Below are positions 1-6,212 of a stretch of 11,451 bases of DNA, in pieces. A model generated the notes under the pieces. It was given only the letters and a program-made list of their open reading frames with translations. It did no database searches and was not told the DNA's origin. Numbering within the stretch: position 1 is the stretch's first letter; the number at the start of each line of letters is the position of its first letter. Source of the DNA: an uncultured Clostridia bacterium (GTDB lineage: Bacteria > Bacillota > Clostridia > UBA1381); NCBI GenBank assembly GCA_944391635.1, contig CALXUL010000242.1, positions 1-11,451 of the forward strand, in the 5' to 3' direction. A program made the translations under genes and the position numbers.

Positions 1-544
1 ATGTTACCTCAAGTGCGTCCGCATTTTGTTCACACAACGTATGAAAATGCAGTCCCGTTACATATGGCGGCAGTTTTTCTATATTCTGCCTCACAATACC
101 AAGCCTTGAGCCGGAAGCGCAAGGGTCATAAATTTCGTGACCCTCTTGAGTGGAACATTCAGGGTTTATCCTAAGCCCTATTATTTTGCCGCGTCTTATA
201 GCGTATTCTGCATAGCGCTCATACTCCGAAATAGAATTAAATACAATATGGTCAGCATAATCTAAAAGTTCTTCCATCTGCCGGCTTGGATATGCTGCAG
301 AAAACACGTGGTTTTCTCCGCCCATATGCTCTTGCGCAAGTCTTGCTTCAAAAAGTCCGCTTGCAGCCGCTCCGTCAATATATTCACTTATCATAGGATA
401 CAGCCAATATGTCGAAAACGCTTTTTGTGCAAGCAGAATTTTTGCTCCGGTTCTTTCTTTCACCGTCTTTAAAATTTCTAAATTCTTTTTAAGTCTGCCT
501 TTATCTATTACATAACAAGGCGTCTCTAATTCTTCCATTCTCAT
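1..544 (-). CDS. nspC: Carboxynorspermidine/carboxyspermidine decarboxylase, N-terminal part (cut by window edge)
   Basis: PLP-dependent fold-III decarboxylase that removes the carboxylate from carboxyspermidine (or carboxynorspermidine) to give spermidine (or norspermidine), the last step of the aspartate-semialdehyde route. I translated 181 codons by hand from the ATG at 544. The product opens MRMEELETPCYVIDK, has ILLAQKAF with the presumed PLP lysine at residue 41, a SGSRLG motif near residue 145, and GLHFHTLCEQ near 163-172, a hallmark of this family. The usual length is about 375-380 residues, so roughly half is missing beyond position 1. The start is 3 nt after the stop of the preceding synthase gene, with GGTGG (553-557) 8 nt upstream as ribosome site; a second in-frame ATG at 538 is less likely. 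It is the last visible gene of the polyamine operon. Whether the true substrate is the spermidine or norspermidine precursor cannot be told from sequence. Confidence 0.93.
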   Translation of the reverse strand, partial: MRMEELETPCYVIDKGRLKKNLEILKTVKERTGAKILLAQKAFSTYWLYPMISEYIDGAAASGLFEARLAQEHMGGENHVFSAAYPSRQMEELLDYADHIVFNSISEYERYAEYAIRRGKIIGLRINPECSTQEGHEIYDPCASGSRLGIVRQNIEKLPPYVTGLHFHTLCEQNADALEVT

Positions 545-547
545 AAA

Positions 548-1750
548 TCAATCCACCAGTTCAGGTTCATAGCTTTCCTTCCAGGGAAGCCCGAATTTAT
601 TGAGCGCATCCATAAACGGGTCGGGATCAAATTCTTCAATATTAAATACTCCCGCTCCCTTCCATTTACCAGATATCAGCATTGCCGCCCCTATCATAGC
701 CGGCACGCCGGTTGTATATGCCACAGCTTGTGAACCCACCTCTTTATAACATTCTTCGTGTACACATACATTATAAAGATAATAATTCTTGTCCTTTCCG
801 TCCTTTTTACCGCGGAAAATACATCCGATATTCGTTTTACCCTTTGTACGCGGACCAAGTGATGACGGGTCAGGAAGCACTGCTTTTAAGAATTGCAGCG
901 GAACGATTTTTTTACCCTCATAATCTATCGGCTCAATTGATGTCATTCCGACATTTTCAAGACATTTTAAATGCGTCAGATAGCTTTGTCCGAAAGTCAT
1001 AAAGAACCGTATTCTTTTTATTCCCGGTATATTCTTTGCCAAAGATTCCAATTCTTCATGGTGGAGCAAATACATATCACGCTCACCTATTTCCGGGAAA
1101 TTATATACCCTTTTTATCTCCATTGGCTTTGTTTCGATAAAACGTCCGTTCTCCCAATAGCTTCCGTTTGCCGAAACCTCACGGATATTGATTTCCGGAT
1201 TAAAATTTGTAGCAAAAGGATAACCGTGGTCGCCGGCATTACAGTCGAGAATATCAATATAATTAATTTCATCAAACTCATGCTTTAGGGCATATGCCGA
1301 AAACACACCGGTAACGCCCGGGTCAAAGCCGCTGCCTAAAAGCGCGCATATTCCGGCATCACGAAACCTGTCATTATACTCCCACTGCCATTTATACTCA
1401 AATTTTGCCGTATCCTCCGGCTCATAGTTTGCCGTATCCATATAATTTGTCTTTGTCGCAAGGCAGGCATCCATTATAGTAAGATCCTGATACGGCAGGG
1501 CAAGATTCATAACTATATCAGGTTTTACGCGGTTTATAAGTTCAATAAGTTCCGAAACATTATCAGCATCTACCTTTGCAGTTGTAATTTTTGTTTTTGT
1601 TGTACCTTGAAGTTTATCGCGCAGTGCGTCACATTTTGATTTTGTCCTGCTTGCTATGCAGATTTCATCAAAGACCTCGCTGTTCTGACAGCATTTGTGT
1701 ATTGCAACCGACGCAACTCCGCCACAGCCTATTATAAGCGCCTTTCCCAT
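548..1750 (-). CDS. Carboxynorspermidine/carboxyspermidine synthase (saccharopine dehydrogenase family)
   Basis: Predicted to condense putrescine (or diaminopropane) with L-aspartate semialdehyde and reduce the Schiff base with NAD(P)H, giving carboxyspermidine (or carboxynorspermidine) for NspC. The 400-residue product begins MGKALIIGCGGVASVAIHKC, a Rossmann nucleotide-binding motif, followed by ASRT (33-36) at the end of the second strand and GSGFDPGVTGVFSAYA near 139-154, typical of this enzyme within the saccharopine dehydrogenase family. I chose the ATG at 1750. An upstream in-frame TTG (1759) and ATG (1756) are possible, but AAAGGA (tcct at 1761-1764) lies 10 nt before 1750 and only 4 nt before 1756, and homologues start at this MGK-like position. 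It lies 17 nt after speB and 3 nt before nspC, its partner. Lysine-pathway saccharopine dehydrogenase is the alternative, made unlikely by the neighbours. Confidence 0.9.
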   Translation of the reverse strand: MGKALIIGCGGVASVAIHKCCQNSEVFDEICIASRTKSKCDALRDKLQGTTKTKITTAKVDADNVSELIELINRVKPDIVMNLALPYQDLTIMDACLATKTNYMDTANYEPEDTAKFEYKWQWEYNDRFRDAGICALLGSGFDPGVTGVFSAYALKHEFDEINYIDILDCNAGDHGYPFATNFNPEINIREVSANGSYWENGRFIETKPMEIKRVYNFPEIGERDMYLLHHEELESLAKNIPGIKRIRFFMTFGQSYLTHLKCLENVGMTSIEPIDYEGKKIVPLQFLKAVLPDPSSLGPRTKGKTNIGCIFRGKKDGKDKNYYLYNVCVHEECYKEVGSQAVAYTTGVPAMIGAAMLISGKWKGAGVFNIEEFDPDPFMDALNKFGLPWKESYEPELVD

Positions 1751-1767
1751 AATCATCAAATCCTTTC

Positions 1768-2625
1768 TTACTTTAATAATGCCAACAGCATTTCACGAAT
1801 AATTTTACATGCAACCGCCGTAGATACACCGCTCTGGTCATAATGCGGACTAAGTTCATTCACATCACAGCCTACAATATCAAGCCCTGTGCATACTTTC
1901 GTTGCCGCACGCCGCAGCTCGTCAAAGCTTACACCGCCCGCCTCAGGCGTACCTGTACCCGGAAAAATCGACGGATCAAGCACGTCAAGGTCCAATGTAA
2001 AATATATCTTTTTCCCCTTTAACTGCTCTATTTTATCATCCAGTCCGCAAAAATCAAATTTCTGCATACTCGTGTGTCCCTCGCTGCTCCACATAAATTC
2101 GCTTCTGTCACCCGAGCGTATTGCAAACTGGTGTATCCTGCCGTCCCCAACTTTGTCGTGTATTCTCCTTATTACCGACGCGTGAGAAAGCTTTTCGCCC
2201 AGATAACTGTCGCGAAGGTCGGTATGAGCATCAAAATGGATAATATGAATATCCGGATATTTTTCATATACCGCGCAAAAAGCTGCAAGTGTAACCAAAT
2301 GCTCGCCGCCTATCATAAAGGGGAGCTTTCCGGCATTTACAATTTCTTTTGTACGGCTATATATATCATCTAATGCACGTTTAGGATTACCGAAACAAAG
2401 CTCAATATCTCCCGAATCCATTACCGGCGCATCCTCTAAATCACTATCCTGATACGGGCTGTAAGTTTCTATACCAAAAGATTCTGACCGAATTGCAGCC
2501 GGCGCAAACCGTGTTCCCGCGCGAAATGACGTAGTCCCGTCAAACGGCGCGCCGAACAGCACAATACTTGCATTTTCAAAATCTGATTCACAACCTATAA
2601 AATTCTGTATATTTCTATTCAACAT
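1768..2625 (-). CDS. speB: Agmatinase (ureohydrolase family)
   Basis: Manganese-dependent ureohydrolase converting agmatine to putrescine and urea in the cytoplasm. The 285-residue product has the agmatinase-like segment SFRAGTRFAPAAIR (33-46) and the three metal-binding motifs of the arginase/agmatinase fold: GGEH (His109), FDAHTD (Asp132, His134, Asp136) and DLDVLDPS (Asp212, Asp214). Length is normal for Gram-positive SpeB. The ATG at 2625 overlaps the end of speE by 11 nt. GAGGAG (2636-2641) sits 10 nt upstream inside speE, so translation is probably coupled. An arginine decarboxylase gene two positions upstream supports agmatine as substrate. Because speE is directly coupled to it, N1-aminopropylagmatine (as in Thermus-type spermidine synthesis) is an alternative substrate that sequence cannot exclude. 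Confidence 0.95.
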   Translation of the reverse strand: MLNRNIQNFIGCESDFENASIVLFGAPFDGTTSFRAGTRFAPAAIRSESFGIETYSPYQDSDLEDAPVMDSGDIELCFGNPKRALDDIYSRTKEIVNAGKLPFMIGGEHLVTLAAFCAVYEKYPDIHIIHFDAHTDLRDSYLGEKLSHASVIRRIHDKVGDGRIHQFAIRSGDRSEFMWSSEGHTSMQKFDFCGLDDKIEQLKGKKIYFTLDLDVLDPSIFPGTGTPEAGGVSFDELRRAATKVCTGLDIVGCDVNELSPHYDQSGVSTAVACKIIREMLLALLK

Positions 2626-3466
2626 CTCTTAAAAGCTCCTCAACATAGTTTGGCAGCGCAAACGCTCCTACATGCAGTTTTGTATTATAATATTTAGTAG
2701 GTATCTCACGCAGGTTCCATGCCGCAGCGTTAAGATCGCGTATTGGATGATATTTTTTCGATGCAAACCCAAACAGCCAATGTCCAGATGGATAAGTAGG
2801 GATATGCGCCTGATATACCCTGCTGATGGGGAAACTGTCAACAATACGCTTATGCGCCCTTTGCATAGCCTGTGCATCCTCATCATAAAACGGGCTTTCA
2901 TGTTGGTTTACCATTATCCCGTCATCGTGCAGGGCATTAAAACAGGAGCCGTAAAACTCCTTTGTAAAAAGACCCTCGCCTGGTCCGAACGGGTCGGTAG
3001 AATCAATAATAATCAAATCATAACAATCCTTTTTTGACCTTACAAACCGTACACCATCCTCAAAATATACGCTAAGACGCGGGTCATCAAAACAGCAGGC
3101 TGTCTTTTCCAAAAAGCGTTTTGACACTTCTACTACCTGCCGGTCAATTTCTACAAGGTCAATCTTTTCTATCTGCTTATACCGGCAAAGCTCGCGCACA
3201 ACACCGCCGTCGCCGGCTCCGATAACCAAAACATCCTTAACCGACGGATGTACTGCCATAGGCGGATGCGTTATCATCTCATGATATATGAACTCGTCCT
3301 TTTCGGTCAGCATCATATACCCGTCCAGAGTCAGAAATCTTCCGAACTCTTCCGATTCAAATACATCTATCCTCTGAAACTCGCTTTGACCGCTATATAG
3401 CTGGCGGTCAACCTTAATCGAAAATTCCACGCCGTTAGTATGCCTTTCAGTAAACCAAAGCTCCAT
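2615..3466 (-). CDS. speE: Polyamine aminopropyltransferase (spermidine synthase)
   Basis: Transfers the aminopropyl group of decarboxylated S-adenosylmethionine to putrescine, making spermidine and methylthioadenosine. The 283-residue product begins MELWFTERHTNGVEFSIKV, the typical N-terminal beta domain. GYMMLTEKDEFIYHEMITHPPM (49-70) lines the substrate pocket, VIGAGDGGVVRE (81-92) is the nucleotide-binding loop, and DSTDP (155-159) carries the catalytic aspartate region, followed by a gatekeeping-loop-like GPGEGLF. The reading frame is open for 27 more codons upstream, but the ATG at 3466 has AAAGGA 7 nt before it and gives the normal family start, so the longer form is rejected. It lies 23 nt after the decarboxylase gene and overlaps speB by 11 nt. 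Sequence does not settle whether putrescine, agmatine or another amine is the acceptor. Confidence 0.95.
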   Translation of the reverse strand: MELWFTERHTNGVEFSIKVDRQLYSGQSEFQRIDVFESEEFGRFLTLDGYMMLTEKDEFIYHEMITHPPMAVHPSVKDVLVIGAGDGGVVRELCRYKQIEKIDLVEIDRQVVEVSKRFLEKTACCFDDPRLSVYFEDGVRFVRSKKDCYDLIIIDSTDPFGPGEGLFTKEFYGSCFNALHDDGIMVNQHESPFYDEDAQAMQRAHKRIVDSFPISRVYQAHIPTYPSGHWLFGFASKKYHPIRDLNAAAWNLREIPTKYYNTKLHVGAFALPNYVEELLRDVE

Positions 3467-3489
3467 TTTCTTTTCCTTTCCGAAAATAC

Positions 3490-4935
3490 TTATCTCATCA
3501 CATTTAAGTTTAAAATTTCCAAATCCTCCGGGCCGGTAAGAGAACAACCCTTTGATTTTGCATATTTTATATATTCTATAATTTCGTTTGTGACCCGCTC
3601 ACCCGGCGCAAGCACCGGTATTCCCGGCGGATAGCACATAACAAACTCAGTACAAATCCTGCCAGCAGCCTCTTCTATCGGCACCTGTTCCTTTACTGCA
3701 TAAAATGCGTCCTGAGGAGCGCACACAACATCCGGTTCAATATATTCCTGTGAAAGCAAACCCTCACTGCTTTTTCGCGAAAACCGCCTTTTTATCTCGG
3801 AAAGAGCGCTTACCAAACGTTCTATTTCGCGACGCCTGTCACCCACCGACACATATGCCAGGATATTTCCTATATCACCAAACTCTATCTGAATATCATA
3901 TTCGTCACGAAGCAAATCATAAACTTCTATTCCGGCAAGACCTATATCCAGCGTATGCACCGAAAGCTTAGTCATATCGAACGCAAACACACTATCACCG
4001 TTTACCAGCTCGTCCGAAAAAGCATAAAATCCGCCTATATCATTTATCTCACGCCTTGCATATTCCACTAAAGATGTGACCTGGGCAAAAATCTGTGCGC
4101 CATGCTTTGCAAGATTCCGCCTCGATAAATCAAGGCTTGAAAGCAATAAATAACTTGCGCTTGTAGTCTGGGTAAGATTCACTATCTGACGCATATAATC
4201 CGCATTAACACCCTTATTCATAAGCAAAAAAGAACTTTGAGTAAGGCTTCCTCCGGATTTATGCATACTTACCGATGACATATCAGCGCCTGCTGCCATA
4301 GCCGCAATCGGCATATCCTCGCCAAAAGAAAAATGTGTGCCGTGCGCCTCATCGGCAAGTACAAGCATACCTCTTTCGTGCGCTAATTTTACAATTGAAC
4401 AAAGATCCGAACATATCCCGTAATATGTCGGATTATTAACCAACACCGCTTTTGCGTCGGGGTTTTCATCCATTGCTTTTTTCACCGCCGCAACCGACAT
4501 TCCCAATGATATACCAAGCCCTATATTCACATCAGGATTGACATATACCGGAATTGCCCCGCACAAAACAAGTGCATTTATTGCACTGCGGTGAACGTTT
4601 CTGGGCAGGATAATCTTATCGCCTCTTTTGCAGGCGTACAAAATCATACTCTGCACCGACGAAGTTGTTCCGCCGACCATAAAAAAAGCAGAAGCTGCAC
4701 CAAACGCCTGTGCGGCAATCTCTTCTGCCTCTTTTATTACCGATACCGGATGACACAGGTTATCAAGCGGTTTCATAGAATTAACATCAACACTCATACA
4801 CGGCTCACCCAAAAAAGCCGTAAGTTCGGGATTACCTCTGCCGCGTTTATGACCCGGTACATCAAAGGGTACCATACGCATTTTTTTAAACCTGATAAGC
4901 GCCTCATAAATAGGCGCTCTGTCCTGAATATCCAT
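3490..4935 (-). CDS. speA: Orn/Lys/Arg decarboxylase family, probable biosynthetic arginine decarboxylase
   Basis: PLP-dependent fold-I decarboxylase, predicted to make agmatine from arginine. The 481-residue product resembles B. subtilis SpeA from end to end: VPFDVPGHKRG near 22-32, FFMVGGTTSSVQSM at 84-97, DEAHGTHFSFG at 195-205 (Asp195 contacts the cofactor ring), and SMHKSGGSLTQSS at 223-235 with the PLP lysine at 226. It lacks the receiver-like wing domain of the large inducible E. coli decarboxylases, as expected for the compact Gram-positive type. The start is uncertain. The ATG at 4935 lies 1 nt after the speD stop codon, with GGAAGG about 12 nt upstream; ATG 4947 and TTG 4968 lie upstream inside speD. 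I prefer 4935 because the protein then begins MDIQDRAPIYEAL, like homologues. Lysine or ornithine is a possible alternative substrate, but the agmatinase gene in the same operon favours arginine. Confidence 0.9.
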   Translation of the reverse strand: MDIQDRAPIYEALIRFKKMRMVPFDVPGHKRGRGNPELTAFLGEPCMSVDVNSMKPLDNLCHPVSVIKEAEEIAAQAFGAASAFFMVGGTTSSVQSMILYACKRGDKIILPRNVHRSAINALVLCGAIPVYVNPDVNIGLGISLGMSVAAVKKAMDENPDAKAVLVNNPTYYGICSDLCSIVKLAHERGMLVLADEAHGTHFSFGEDMPIAAMAAGADMSSVSMHKSGGSLTQSSFLLMNKGVNADYMRQIVNLTQTTSASYLLLSSLDLSRRNLAKHGAQIFAQVTSLVEYARREINDIGGFYAFSDELVNGDSVFAFDMTKLSVHTLDIGLAGIEVYDLLRDEYDIQIEFGDIGNILAYVSVGDRRREIERLVSALSEIKRRFSRKSSEGLLSQEYIEPDVVCAPQDAFYAVKEQVPIEEAAGRICTEFVMCYPPGIPVLAPGERVTNEIIEYIKYAKSKGCSLTGPEDLEILNLNVMR

Positions 4936-4936
4936 A

Positions 4937-5698
4937 TCAATATACATTCCTTCCGCTGAAAATTTCAATCATTTCACGGCGAAGACTGTCAGTTATCTCA
5001 AGCCTGCGTCCCGGCGCAAGCTCATATACGTCGGTATTAAACAAATAATTCTGTAAATCTATTTCTTTTATAAGCATTTGGGTGTGGAACATATTTGCCT
5101 GATACACATTTATATCAATCGCGTCATATCTAAGAAGTGTATCACGGTCTATATAGTCCTGAATTGATGTTATATCATGGTCAATAAAAAGTTTTTTTCC
5201 GTCCACATCACGAGTAAAACCCCGTACACGATAGTCCATTGTTATTATATCCGAATCAAAGCTTCCTATGAGGTAATCAAGCGTTGACAGCGGCGTTATT
5301 TCACCGCAAGTAGATACATCTATGTCCACTCGGAAAGTAGCGATACTTGTTTCGGGATGATACTCCGGGTATGTGTGTACAGTAACATGGCTTTTATCCA
5401 GATGCGCCGCAATATCCCTGCCGCGTGACCCAACGATGGCATCCTCCGCAATTAGAAAAGTAACCGATGCACCCTGCGGGTCATAGTCCTGTTTTGAAAC
5501 GCTTATTACATTTGCACCTATCATTGATGTAAGATTTGTCATGATACTTGTTAGACGCTCAGAATTATACTGCTCGTCTATATAATCAATATAATTTTTC
5601 TGTTCACGCTCTGTTTTTGCATAACAAACATCATATATATTAAAGCTTAAAGATTTTGTCAGATTATTAAATCCGTAAAGCTTCATTCTATTCCCCAT
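4937..5698 (-). CDS. speD: S-adenosylmethionine decarboxylase proenzyme, E. coli-type
   Basis: Pyruvoyl enzyme that decarboxylates AdoMet to supply the aminopropyl donor for SpeE. The 253-residue product is close to E. coli SpeD: KLYGFNNLTKSLSFNIYDVCYAKT (6-29), QDYDPQGASVT (70-80), HLDKSHVTVHTYPEYHPE (99-116), STCGEITPL (129-137) and DYRVRGFTRD (155-164). Self-cleavage is expected between Lys102 and Ser103, the serine becoming pyruvate; Cys131 matches the conserved catalytic cysteine. It is about 10 residues shorter than the E. coli protein, mainly before the cleavage site. The start at 5698 is fixed by GGAGGGG (5705-5711) 6 nt upstream; an open frame continuing upstream would run into the terminator hairpin and is rejected. 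It is the first gene of the operon, and its ribosome site begins 2 nt after the U-tract of a terminator, so its expression must depend on read-through. Confidence 0.97.
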   Translation of the reverse strand: MGNRMKLYGFNNLTKSLSFNIYDVCYAKTEREQKNYIDYIDEQYNSERLTSIMTNLTSMIGANVISVSKQDYDPQGASVTFLIAEDAIVGSRGRDIAAHLDKSHVTVHTYPEYHPETSIATFRVDIDVSTCGEITPLSTLDYLIGSFDSDIITMDYRVRGFTRDVDGKKLFIDHDITSIQDYIDRDTLLRYDAIDINVYQANMFHTQMLIKEIDLQNYLFNTDVYELAPGRRLEITDSLRREMIEIFSGRNVY

Positions 5699-5704
5699 AA
5701 AAAA

Positions 5705-5711
5705 CCCCTCC
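5705..5711 (-). promoter_or_regulatory. speD Shine-Dalgarno site
   Basis: GGAGGGG on the minus strand, 6 nt before the speD ATG. It decides the speD start and sits 2 nt after the terminator U-tract. It is complementary over 6 bp to CCCUCC at 5820-5815 in the leader, which could mask it (inference). Confidence 0.85.
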
Positions 5712-5713
5712 AC

Positions 5714-5761
5714 AAAAAAAAGCAAATGATATACACCTTAGAACTTCTGTACATCACTTGC
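5714..5761 (-). terminator. Intrinsic terminator (attenuator) in front of speD
   Basis: On the minus strand, 5761-5748 pairs with 5722-5735 in a 14-bp stem with two G-U wobbles, a 12-nt loop (5747-5736), and then eight U residues (5721-5714). All pairs were checked base by base. The stem is AU-rich in the middle but closed by GC next to the U-tract. No gene ends just before it: the nearest upstream stop codon is at 6213, followed by its own terminator. The position, after a promoter and long leader and directly before the speD ribosome site, is that of a transcription attenuator. Confidence 0.85.
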
Positions 5762-6098
5762 TAAACCGCTTTTTAGTGGAGATATATAAAATATCCCGCA
5801 AACATATTAATTACGGAGGGCTTAGAGTCTTAAAACAGCAAATCACTTTACCACTCTTATTGACCGTTTCACAAGTCGATGTACACCATAAGGCGCAAAG
5901 GTTTTTAAGTAACCAACTTATAAAATTTGAGCTTCTAACTCAATCAATAAGGCAACAAAAGTTGCCCCCGTTTCTTCAACGGGTTTTCGGCATTTTGACC
6001 CGACCGTCCGTGTAGTCTTGGCTTAAAGCGTTCCCCTCGCTTTATGCGGTCAAAAATATCTGCTTCGGAAAGACTCTTTTTCCGCTTCCCAATTGGAT
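5714..6098 (-). ncRNA. Long structured leader RNA of the polyamine operon, candidate attenuator/riboswitch
   Basis: About 385 nt between the predicted transcription start and the terminator U-tract, with no convincing coding sequence on either strand. Helices found by eye: 6084-6079/6071-6066 (6 bp, loop AAGAGUC); 6055-6048/6000-5993 (8 bp) enclosing 6044-6038/6030-6024 (7 bp); 5983-5978/5972-5967 (6 bp); 5966-5961/5956-5951 (6 bp, UUUU loop); 5950-5944/5863-5857 (7 bp, long range) enclosing 5943-5937/5933-5927 (7 bp with one wobble), 5919-5912/5880-5873 (8 bp with wobbles) and 5896-5892/5887-5883; 5816-5811/5801-5796; 5795-5791/5785-5781; 5776-5772/5765-5761; and finally the terminator. The loop AGAGUC (6077-6072) can pair with GACUCU (5829-5824) as a pseudoknot. 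I see no SAM, lysine, cobalamin or T-box consensus and do not recognise RNase P, tmRNA or SRP RNA. Folding was not computed; function is inferred from position. Confidence 0.7.
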
Positions 6099-6104
6099 AA
6101 GCTG

Positions 6105-6133
6105 ATTTTATCATTTTTTAGAAAAATTGTCAA
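6105..6133 (-). promoter_or_regulatory. Promoter of the polyamine operon
   Basis: TTGACA (6128-6133) and TAAAAT (6105-6110) on the minus strand with a 17-bp spacer, a near-consensus vegetative sigma promoter. The start site is expected near 6098. It lies 34 bp past the end of the nfnB terminator, so the operon is an independent unit. Confidence 0.88.
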
Positions 6134-6141
6134 GGCTTTTA

Positions 6142-6160
6142 GTCCAATTTTAAATTAGAC
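6142..6160. promoter_or_regulatory. 19-bp palindrome next to the -35 box, candidate operator
   Basis: Two 9-bp half-sites, GTCCAATTT (6142-6150) and the inverse of GTCTAATTT (6152-6160), flank a single central T and match at 8 of 9 positions. The palindrome ends 8 bp upstream of the -35 box of the polyamine operon promoter, a usual place for an activator or repressor site. It is not followed by a U-tract, so a terminator is unlikely. The binding protein is unknown. Confidence 0.5.
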
Positions 6161-6167
6161 AAATCAC

Positions 6168-6204
6168 AAAAACGGCTATCTGCCAAAACAGGCAGACAGC
6201 CGTT
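6168..6204 (-). terminator. Intrinsic terminator after nfnB
   Basis: A 14-bp stem with a single G-U wobble (6204-6191 with 6184-6171), a 6-nt loop TGTTTT, and a run of five T on the minus strand (6172-6168, two of them in the stem). It starts 8 nt after the nfnB stop codon and separates the nfn operon from the polyamine operon. Confidence 0.92.
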
Positions 6205-6212
6205 AAAATTCA

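Noticed and set aside
3467..3547. Longer N-terminus for SpeE.
   Set aside because: The extra 27 codons overlap the end of the decarboxylase gene and do not resemble the family; a good ribosome site supports the ATG at 3466.
5758..6015. Open frame of 85 codons on the plus strand across the leader region.
   Set aside because: No ribosome site or recognisable protein; it runs antisense through well-paired RNA helices and the speD terminator arm, and the region is better explained as an untranslated leader.
5714..6098. SAM, lysine, cobalamin, T-box, RNase P, tmRNA or SRP RNA identity for the leader.
   Set aside because: The conserved core sequences I know for these RNAs are absent. I cannot exclude rarer Rfam families without a covariance search.
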